From positions 120,792,880 to 120,856,879 of the forward strand of contig CM051456.1 of the NCBI GenBank assembly GCA_028274465.1: DNA of 64,000 bases, written 5' to 3'. The position numbers and the translations under genes were made by a program. Below are positions 23,801 to 33,787 of this stretch, piece after piece (the first letter of the stretch is position 1; every line of letters starts with the position of its first letter). This DNA is from Plantago ovata (taxonomy: Eukaryota; Streptophyta; Magnoliopsida; Lamiales; Plantaginaceae). Under the pieces are notes generated by a model. It was not told the origin of the DNA, did not search any database, and saw only the letters and a list, made by a program, of their open reading frames with translations.

Positions 23801-25588
23801 GTACATGTTAATTTTCTGCTTATATGTTTTTATTTAAGTTATAATCAGTATTTTAGCAGCCCGTCTAATTATATTAGTGACGAAACAAAAATTACAATTA
23901 AGCTTTCTTCATTAGCGTTTATTGCAGATCGAGCTATTTATTCTACTCCTTTTGTACTACTAATGGCTTAAAAGAACTATGCATCCATGACCATGATCAC
24001 CACCACTTTGTTGAGAAGATATATATTTCAATTGGCAATCATTGCGAAAAATAATTAATTAACTAAAGACTTTTTGAATTCTTGGGAAAAAAAATTAATG
24101 TTACAGGCTTACATGATAAATTAACTTACAGTTCAAGTCGAAAATCATACAACCTCCCATGAGAGATTGATTTTTAATGACGTTGGAACATGTAAATTCA
24201 AATCAAAAGGAATATAATTTTTTATTACTAATTCGTTCTCTAGGATTACAGTATTCTTCTCTTTTCATCAACCAAGTTATCCTAATTGTGGATGCTATTG
24301 TTTTGACTCTTGAGAGATACATAAACTTTTAAAGGTTTTTTTTTAGTAGACAAACTTTAAAGTTATCGCGCGAGACCAATATTCACTTAAATGGGAGATT
24401 GATACTAGTTGTTTTCCATCTCACCCAAGTTGTACTAGTGCGCAATATAGTCAATTTCTAAAGATAAATTAAAAAAGTATTAGTTTCTGAACATTTTTTT
24501 TAACTTTTCTTTAAAATCATATCACCAACACAATTCTATAGAACTTCGTTTGAAAAAATCTGAACTAAATTGAATTAAACTTATTTGTACTATGAAAAAT
24601 AATATAATTAAGTAAATTCAAACGAACTGAACTATTGAAATAAAATGAATCGAACTGAGTACTGAACTATTGATAAAATGAACCGAACCGAATGTAGTTT
24701 CGGATGAAAATAATATCCTCGAATAAGAGTGAGTAGCCTCTCATTTGGACTCTTTGTCCCAAAACCTCTCTTAGTTGCAAAATCAGTGTAGAGATTAGAG
24801 AAAGCACGCAAATTGTGCCAAAGGAAAATTTAATGATGAATTGATCAGTCCATTTTAGCATTTCCCTATTCTTTTGCTCAAATTTTCCTATTTTCTGCTA
24901 ATTAAAGATCACAGAGTACGTAAAAGAGAATTTGGCGTAAATTTAAGAATTTGGCGTTTTTTCCATTTAAAGATGGGAAGTTGGGAACATAACATATATA
25001 AAAACGTCGTCTAGCAACAAGTGTCAACGATCTAACAGTAGAGAAAGAGTGCGATTAACAAATAACAACACAAAAGGTACAATATTGAATTATTAATGAT
25101 CTAATTATAAATAACGTAAGGCTATTTCAAAAAAAAATAAAAAATCCACTCACCATCCACACAAAAGAAGCAACCCTACAACTCAATCACATTGCACTTA
25201 ACCTTAATCACATTAGTTGGTCAAATAATCTTGACCCTACATTTCCAAATAATACAACATTTAATATTTCCATACGGTTTCTTACTTGGAGATCCATGAA
25301 ACAAAAAAAGTTATTTAAAAGAACAGAAAAAATTAAATAAATAAAGATTTGTTCTAATAGTATCAAATGTTGCATCACCTAGCTTAGTTGCCAGGTATTT
25401 TTTAAGTTGATGGAATAAAGGGAATCTAGGGGAATATATATCTTGTAAATATTCCACCATGCATGCACAAATTAAGTGTTACACTCAACTCGAACAATTA
25501 AAACATTTAAAAAAAAAAATAGAATATTTGATTAATTATTTCTTTAACACTTAGCTTCTTTTTCTTTTTCCTTTTTTTTTTTTTTGTG
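20831..25588. other. 4.7-kb gene-poor, AT-rich interval
   Basis: From the p24 stop to the first WAT1-type TATA box I find no gene that I can support. The first few hundred bases are likely the p24 3' untranslated region. Short frames here (for example at 21529-21729 and 22575-22778) match nothing I recognise. Stretches near 24600-24690 repeat CGAACTGAACT-like words, resembling old repeat debris. Confidence 0.5.
25171..25190. promoter_or_regulatory. Promoter block conserved between the two WAT1-like genes (copy A)
   Basis: CAACCCTACAACTCAATCAC occurs here, 505 bases before the copy A start codon, and again at 30389-30408, 409 bases before the copy B start. It marks the conserved part of the duplicated promoter. 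Whether it is a binding site or simply shared ancestry is open. Confidence 0.4.
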
Positions 25589-25595
25589 TATAAAA
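25589..25595 (+). promoter_or_regulatory. TATA box of WAT1-like copy A
   Basis: TATAAAA, in the context GTGTATAAAAGGCC, lies 100 bases before the start codon. The equivalent GTGTATAAAAAGCCC precedes copy B, so the context is shared between the duplicates. Confidence 0.7.
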
Positions 25596-25694
25596 GGCCA
25601 CTTACAATCACATTCTTGAGCACCATCAACTAATTCTGTAACAAGTGCAGAGAGATTAATTTTACAAATTACAAGAGAAAGAGAGAGAGAGAAA

Positions 25695-27945
25695 ATGGGA
25701 AGTACTCCAGTTAGTGAGGTTTTCAATAAGATAGCTCCTTATTTGGCTATGGTGGCTCTTCAATTTGGCTATGCTGGAATGTACATTATCACACTAGTTT
25801 CTTTGAAGGGAGGGTTCAGCCACTGGATCTTGGTTGTGTACCGCCATGCGGTTGCCACCGTGGTTTTTGCCCCGTTCGCGTATTTCATTGAGAGGTGAGT
25901 GTTCCTATTATTAGAACGATATATATATAAGATATAGTGTGACACCAGAATATGATGTTATATATGAAACTCATCATTTTGCAGGAGAGAAAGGCCTAGG
26001 TTGACAAAATCTGTGTTCTTCAAAGTGATGGTGCTGGCTTTCTTAGAGTAATGCCCTTCTTCTATTCAACCTAGCTCATGACTTTATATTTCATACTAGC
26101 TAGTGATCATACAGTCCATGACTACATGGACAAGAGTAATTAAATGCCACACATACATATAGATGTAGTAATATACTTCATCTCTATAATCTTTCATATT
26201 ATGTGACATCCATGCATAGGAGAGTATATGATTAAATATAAACAAACTTGAAGCATATATGTTGCATTTCATGCAAGGTTGCTCTTTTATCTTTCCAAGT
26301 GTATTGGAGATATTAGGGAGAGTCCAGGAAACCTTAAATGAAAACCCCACATGTTCCTAATTTTTTTTGAAAAAAATATACTAAAAATAAAAGAATCAGA
26401 GTTGTTCTGTTCTAATGATTGTTTTGGCATGGTATGATTGGAAAGTTGAGACATTAATTACAAGACTAATTTCTTGAGTTCAGACTAAATATGAGATGTT
26501 TCTTCTGATTTTCTTGGAATGGAGTTAGTTTTTTATATATTGTTCATGATGAATATATCATTAATTTGGATTAAAATATGGAACTTATCTATAGGCCAGT
26601 ACTGGACCAGAACTTGTACTTTGTGGGAATGCAGTATACTTCAGCAACATTTGCTTCAGCCATTGTTAATGTTCTTCCTGCCATCACCTTCATATTGGCT
26701 GTCATTTTCAGGTAATCATCTTGGAAAACAAAGTTGATAATTAAACATGCTCAAGTAAATTCTTGTTCATTTATTTGACTTTCTCATAATTCTAGCCAAA
26801 GAACATGTTTTCTAACTTATAAATGAGCTTTTGTTTTAATAAACACAAGTCTTAATTTGAAATGTAATGATCATTTAGGTTGGAGAAAGTCAATCTAAAG
26901 AAGGCTTACAGTTTGGCTAAGGTGATTGGAACATCAATAACAGTGTTAGGTGCAATGCTCATGACACTCTACAAAGGCCCTGTTGTCAACATTCTCTTCT
27001 CCTCCCATGCAACCCCCCACCACAAAAATGCTGTCGCTGCCGCCTCCGATCAACACTGGCTCATGGGCACAATTATGCTACTATGCTGTATCGTCGGCTG
27101 GGCTCTCTTTTTTATCTTGCAAGTGAGTTTATTGGCAGCTTATAGAATGATAAATTCTTATAGTAACATATTTTATTACACGATAAACACGTGTGTGACA
27201 TCGTCCCTTTCTATCTTATTGTAGAATAAGACGTTGGAAGAGTACCCCGCGCAATTGTCCTTGACAGCTTTAGTTTGTTTCATGGGATTGGTCGAAGGTG
27301 GAGCAGTTGCTTCTGTAATGGAACGCAACAAGAGTGCTTGGGCTATTGGATTCGATTCAAGGCTTCTAGCTGCTGCCTACTCTGTGAGTATAGCAACACT
27401 GGAAAGAACTCCGACTAGTATGATGTACAAGTCTACAAAATGATAACTAATTAATTGCCTCAATATATGCAGGGCATTGTTTGTTCAGGAATCGCATACT
27501 ACATGCAAGGCGTTGTGAACAAGTCTCGTGGTCCTGTTTTCGTGACTGCATTTAGCCCTCTCAGCATGATTATCACAGCTGTTTTGGGAGCTATTGTTTT
27601 GGCAGAAAAAGTTCGCCTTGGAAGGTACATTTATTCACCATTACATTACATTTTTCTAGCAATAATCTTGATTTGGAACAACATATACGTAGCAGTTTTC
27701 TGAATTGCTGAATTAAATGAAATTGTAGCTTAATTGGAGCGGCGATCATAGTAGTGGGGCTATACTCAGTTGTATGGGGTAAAAGCAAAGAGATGTCGGC
27801 AACAAAGAAACTAATGTATGACGAGGACACAGCGAATGAGTTGCCTGTTGTGGTTGTGAACAAGAAAACATCGAACATTTCAGATACAGACATGTTTCAT
27901 GACACTGCTGCTGAAAAGAAGTCCTTACAGCTAGCAGAACCTTGA
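25695..27945 (+). CDS. WAT1-related (UMAMIT/nodulin MtN21-like) transporter, copy A
   Basis: This is an EamA-fold membrane transporter of the WAT1/UMAMIT family. Members move amino acids, auxin or related compounds across the plasma or vacuole membrane. Seven exons (25695-25894, 25985-26047, 26595-26711, 26879-27122, 27225-27383, 27473-27624, 27729-27945) encode 383 residues with about ten membrane helices. Family signatures are clear: [66 protein letters not shown] and [18 protein letters not shown]. The start is the first ATG after the TATA box. The tail ends KKSLQLAEP, unlike copy B: one extra A in GAAAAGAAG shifts the frame just before the end. Compared with copy B, exon borders and phases are identical. 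The transported substrate is unknown. Confidence 0.94.
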
Positions 27946-30725
27946 AGACGGCAGCATGCCTGAGAGAACTATTAACATGAACCTAACGCTACACAAGGAA
28001 TCGTTCCTGTTTTGCATATATATATATATATATATGTAAGATATTGATGCAAGTCAATGTTCTATCTGAGCTTGTTCAATTGCCAGTTGAGATATATGAA
28101 GTATATTACTATGCCTAACGTGTCGAATCGTTGTGAACATAACATCAAGATATAATTAAGATGCAGGGCAACACTTAGATGTCAAGAACAAAAACAAGAT
28201 TTACTTGATTAACACAGATTAAATTCACAGATTCACATTCCATAGCCACTAAATGAAGCATCTGTTGTGGAATTCAGACATGGAATTTAATAACCAAGTA
28301 GTGTGACGTGAAGTATATATTTCTCTCAATTGACAAATGGATAAATTCTGTCCTGACCTGATCAGTTTCCATTTCACTAACGGAACAGTATTGGAGTATA
28401 TATGTTCTGTTGTTTAGGATCTCTCTGAAACAGAAGTTCGATTCTGTTCCTGGTTTTCATAACCGAGTCCTCAAATAAACCTATATTTATAGAACATACC
28501 TTTTTTATACTACCAAATATAAGCACTTGGGGAATAGGGGATCATATTTTGCATTTGCATGATGATGAGAATCCTTGACCTATTGGTTGGAAGGGAAGCG
28601 TCTTAATTAACAACTGAGCTGCACTTCATCGTCAAGATGAGATTAAGTATGTATAAATCCGGTTGAGATAAAATTAAAAACAAAATGAGCGAGCAAGCAT
28701 TAGTGTAGTCTTATCATCAATTTGAACAGTGGTACTTTGTATAAGAAAATATTTGTAAACATCATGGCTTTTCTGAGTCATGATCAATGGAAAGATAGTT
28801 TGGCAATAATTTAAGCACTGAATAGATAAAATACACGAATGAAGTTGTAAGTGTGCTGTGTGCGTGCGTTCGTGTTCTGTAAAGGAAGAATCGTGTACAA
28901 AGTCTTAAAGTGTAAATGGCGAGCAATACTTGCACGCAACTGAAAGCTAGCTAGCTAATTGCGCATAAGAAAGAAAAATAGGAAAAATCCATTTTCAACA
29001 AGAAATTTGTCACGCCTGAACTTTTTGGTTTTATCACTTTTGTACCGACGAATTTTTAATCTGTTCAAATTCACACTTCTACCTACAGAACTTTTATTAT
29101 TCAAGACTTTAGAGATTAATTTCTTTAATTACTAGGTTTCATCATATTTCTATCATTAGTCATTACCTTATGTATCTTAATAATTACTGGACTGAGAAAT
29201 GTTACTAGGTTTGATCATATTTCTATCATTACAGCACTATAAAATTACCAAAACAAAAAATAAGCTGCAAACTAGCTTGGAAACAAGTGTCTAACAAAAG
29301 TATTTGCTTTATTAAAGTATTTAATTTTGTTTGTCTAGTTTGGAGCAGAAAATAAAGTAACAAAACATCAAAATTGTGTTCAACACACTTTATCTCTCTA
29401 TCAACAAACAATTTAAATCAAGAATAACAAATAACAACTCAATATCATCTTCTCTATCAATTATCTCCAACAATTCAAATTTATATGAGTTCTCAATAGA
29501 AAATCACATTCTCTTTCTTCTATAAATTCCCAAAAATTACAATCAGTTATATTGATCTCTAGGAGTAGATATCAAGAAGCTCAAAAAAATTAGAAATTTA
29601 GATCATCTTGGAGGTTTGAAAACTAACGCAAGTACTTCATAAATAAGCTAGCGGTAAGGAAAAGAATTTATGAATTTTGCTATGATTAACAAGGACATAT
29701 TTGATATATTAAAATAGTTCAACGTCTTCGGGGAGGAAGGTCACACATGGACTTATCCAACATCTTCGAGGAGGCTCAAAGAGTATAGCATTTTTAATAC
29801 GTACGGTTTGAGTTGCAAGTGCTAGAATGGTCTAGAACCCGACTCTCTACCAAGCTTTTATGGCGATGTGCGAAATTTAATCATTTGCATTAATTTTTTA
29901 ATACTCCGCAATCATGGCCAACTTCAAACTCTTTGAGGAAGGACAATCTAGTTCATATACACTCAATTTCAACCTTTTTCGGAAGGTCAATCTAATCATG
30001 TATATTAATTCTCCAATACATTCCCGAAAACATGACCAATATTTTAATTTTCTTGGGAAGTATATGTGAGTGGAAATTTAATAGCCTTTGGAGTTTATTT
30101 GTGGGAAAATTCACACCATAATAGGTTTGGACATGTGTCAACAATAGTTTTGATACTATGATGTAGAATTTTACCAAAATTTCGAACGAAAATAGAGGAG
30201 GGAAATTGATTCATGCTTAATTCATGTATAACATTTATAAGGCATGCAACAATAAGTCTCTTGATTGATACTATAAGATTAGTAGTAGATTATATTACTA
30301 ACTATAAGTCATAAGGTTATGTCCCGAACCGCAGCCGGATTAATCATGCAACGTTATGTCAAACAAAAGTGTCCACTCGATATCCACACAACCCTACAAC
30401 TCAATCACAAGGCATGCACTAAAGCTGATCCAAATCAAACACCTTACCCTACATGCATTATCAAATAATTTATACATCTAAAAAATGCCTTACGTTTACA
30501 GATATATCCTGCACATATAACCTTGGAAGAGTAAATAAAAGGAAAAAAAAAAAAAGAAAAAGAAAAATAATTGGTAGATAAGGAATCTAAGGAAACATGC
30601 ATAAAGCCTATTGATAATGTTCCACCATCACCATGCATGCAAGTGTTACACCAAAAATGAAAGGAAATAAAATAGTTATTTTCTTATCTCTTTAGTGAAG
30701 AAAATATCACCTTGCTTTTTGTGTG
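27946..30725. other. Spacer between the WAT1-like duplicates
   Basis: No gene is visible in these 2.8 kb. An (AT)10 microsatellite is at 28016-28035. Around 29709-30010 a 35-base motif of the type CAANNTCTTNGAGGAAGG recurs four times in degenerate form (29709, 29759, 29923, 29969). The last 350 bases share short blocks with the copy A promoter. Confidence 0.5.
28016..28035. repeat. (AT)10 microsatellite
   Basis: Ten AT units about 70 bases after the stop codon of WAT1-like copy A, probably within its 3' untranslated region. Confidence 0.85.
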
Positions 30726-30732
30726 TATAAAA
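30726..30732 (+). promoter_or_regulatory. TATA box of WAT1-like copy B
   Basis: TATAAAA in the context GTGTATAAAAAGCCC, 91 bases before the start codon, at nearly the same distance as in copy A. Confidence 0.7.
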
Positions 30733-30816
30733 AGCCCAGTGCCAGTTTCATTCAGTGCAACTCATCCATTAGTTTTCAAAAGTCTAGAGAGATTTTGCAA
30801 AACATAAGAGAAAAGA

Positions 30817-33154
30817 ATGGCAAGTTCAATTAGTGAGGTTGTGAACAAAATGAAGCCCTATTTGGCCATGGTGGCTCTACAATTTGCCTTTGCTGGAATG
30901 TCCATAATTACACTAGTTTCTTTAAAGCAAGGATTCAGTCACTGGATCTTGGTTGTGTATCGCCATGCCATTGCAGCCGCGGTTTTTACCCCATTTGCGT
31001 ATTTTATTGAGAAGTAAGTGTTCGGTCGCACTTCTAAAGTTAATAAGAAATTAGTTATCGTACTATTATGATCTTATTTTTTCCAAAATATTTTGCAGGA
31101 AAACGAGGCCTAAGATGACAAGATCCGTATTTTTGAAAGTGCTTGTGCTAGCTTTCTTAGAGTAATGCCCTCCTCAAGTATTCCACTTATGCAATTTGTT
31201 GCACAATGAGTTCTTCGTTCACGTGACTGGAGATTAAAATATCATTTTCTTGATATGTTTTGAACTAGTTACGAAAAGAAAGAGATCTTTTGAAATATTT
31301 CATGAGTTTTTTTTCTATAAAATAAAAACAAAAACTTTAGGAATAAGTTCCAAATATTTAAAATATTTTGAGTTCCATCTTAATTTTATTTCAATAGATG
31401 AAAATTTTGAGACATCACGACACTTTTTGTTCCGTTTCACTGTACATGATTCTAAATCAGGCGTGTCGCAACTAACAAGTGCCCTTATTCGTAATTCCGA
31501 ATGGCCTAAATATCATTTGGACATTTTAGTTACCAAAATGTCAAAAATACTAAGGTCGAATTTTTTCGTGAATTAATTTTTCTCTTTTAAAAATGAAACT
31601 AATTATTAAAATATTAAACTGTGTATAGGCCAGTGCTGGACCAGAACCTGTACTTTGTGGGGATCCAATATACCTCGGCAACATTTGCTTCAGCCATGGT
31701 GAATGTTCTTCCAGCTGTCACTTTCATACTGGCTGTCATTTTCAGGTATAAGCTTTACTAGATTCACACACCTGATACTATCTTGAATCTTGATTCATTT
31801 CAGGCTAATTAACCTCAAAGACTTAGCATTTAAAATTACTAACTTACCCCTGATCAGGCTGGAGAAAATTAATCTAAAGAAGGTGTACAGTTTGGCGAAG
31901 TTGATTGGGACATTAGTAACAGTGACTGGGGCAATGCTTATGACACTTTACAAAGGCCCTGTTGTCAACATTTTCTTTTCCTCACACGGTGATAGCCACC
32001 ACAAAGCCGCTGCTGCCGCCGCCTCCGATCAGCACTGGGTTGCCGGCACCATTATGCTACTAGGATGTACCTCTGGCTGGGCTCTCTTCTTCATATTGCA
32101 AGTACGTTTGTTCTGTTTAACGTGACCTTATCAGCTAGTAAATCACGTTAGTCACTTTGACATGAATAGTCATACCAGATAGACCTTATTAGCTATTAGC
32201 CTGCTTATCTGTGTGCTTTGCTAAAACGATGTAACTATCGAATATCCCACATTAGTCGATCATACTGGAATCGACATATAATTTAGCACACTTTCTCTGC
32301 TTAACAAGTCATTAGGACTGACTATTGGAAAAGTTCTAATAGTAACATTATTGATTAACTAGACACTGATTCATGTGTGTTCCTATCAATCTTTTCTGTA
32401 GAATAAGACGTTGGAAGAGTACCCTGCGCAACTGTCTTTGGCATCTTTGATTTGTGTGGTGGGATTTCTCGAAGGTGGATTTGTGGCTGCCATAATGGAA
32501 CGCCATATAAGCGCTTGGGCTATTGGATTCGATTCAAGACTTCTAGCTTCCGCATATTCTGTCAGTATCTCAACTAGTCTAGTCATATTGACCTGATATA
32601 GACACATAATTCAAGAATATCTTTTAAATGTACCAAGTGTTGTGAATGATCTAATTTGTATAAAAATATGCAGGGCATTGTTTGTTCAGGTTTCGCGTAC
32701 TTAATGCAGGGCGTTGTGAACAAGTCTCGCGGCCCAGTTTTTGTGACTGCATTTAGTCCTCTGATCATGATTATCACTGCAGTGTTGGGAGCTATTATTT
32801 TGGCGGAACAAGTTCATCTAGGAAGGTACATATTATTTTCGTAGCGATTACTTCAAGTACTAATGTCTTTTTCTCTCCTTACACTAAGTGAACAACACAG
32901 ACTAATCCGTTCTCTACGCTGAATGAAATTACAGCTTAATTGGAGCAATTATCATAGTCTTTGGGCTGTACTCAGTGGTATGGGGTAAAAGCAAAGAGAT
33001 GTCGGCAACAAACAAACTAATGTATGACGAGGACAAGACGAATGAGTTGCCTGTTGTGGTTGTGAACAAGAATACATCGAACATTTCAGATACAGCCACA
33101 TCCGATGAAACTGCTGCGAGATCAAAGATTCCTGAAAGAAGTCCTTACATCTAA
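30817..33154 (+). CDS. WAT1-related (UMAMIT/nodulin MtN21-like) transporter, copy B
   Basis: This is the tandem partner of the gene at 25695-27945, in the same orientation about 5.1 kb downstream. Seven exons (30817-31013, 31099-31161, 31629-31745, 31858-32101, 32402-32560, 32674-32825, 32935-33154) again give 383 residues. Exons 2 to 6 have identical lengths to copy A (63, 117, 244, 159, 152). The first exon is one codon shorter. Signatures include [37 protein letters not shown] and [16 protein letters not shown]. The hydrophilic tail [19 protein letters not shown] is nearly the same as copy A, but the end is ERSPYI, read in the presumed ancestral frame. Divergence in the membrane helices, for example AFAGMS against GYAGMY, leaves room for altered specificity. 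Substrate is unknown. Confidence 0.94.
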
Positions 33155-33787
33155 ATAGATCGAACAAGAAATATGAGATAATAAACCATTCCTTACGTCA
33201 CGAGCCTGTCTGTTTCTTACATATACATAAGAATAATAATGTAATTTTGTCAATGTTCAATCTGAGCTTGTTGAAATGCTAGTTGAGAAATGTCTGTCAT
33301 GTAACTGGAAAGTTTCCGGTTACTTCTCCATTCTAGTTTTCTTCATGTACAATCAATGTTCCTCATGGAAATGCAAGATATATATAACAAACAGGAACAT
33401 ATACATTCTGTCCTTGATTTCAACAGAACACGTAATACTTAACGCAACTAGTTACTGATTGATACATCAATTTCCAGACTGTTTACATTGACAATTACAA
33501 ACTGAAAGGGCGAAAGAAATAAAGAGTGCAAGTTGTAATCAAGCAATCTTTATTCATAACTAAGGTCTAAGTTAAGTATCACTAAAAATTTAAGAACAAG
33601 GGGTCTAACAGAAATAAACTAAAAATACAAGGGTGTTGATGTAAATATCGAAATAAATCAAATTGATTTAGGTAAATCAAGATTCTTAATTCTCTCTCTC
33701 TCACACACTCTCACCTGAGCTAACAATTTTTTACTCAGATTGAGTGAGAAAAAAAAAATAGAGGAGAAATCAAAAGCTGCAATATCA
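33155..33787. other. Gap between WAT1-like copy B and the cyclotransferase gene
   Basis: About 630 bases. The first part is the likely 3' untranslated region of copy B. The last 150 bases, with TCTCTCTCTC and CACACACTCTCAC runs, look like the 5' untranslated region and promoter of the next gene. Confidence 0.45.
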
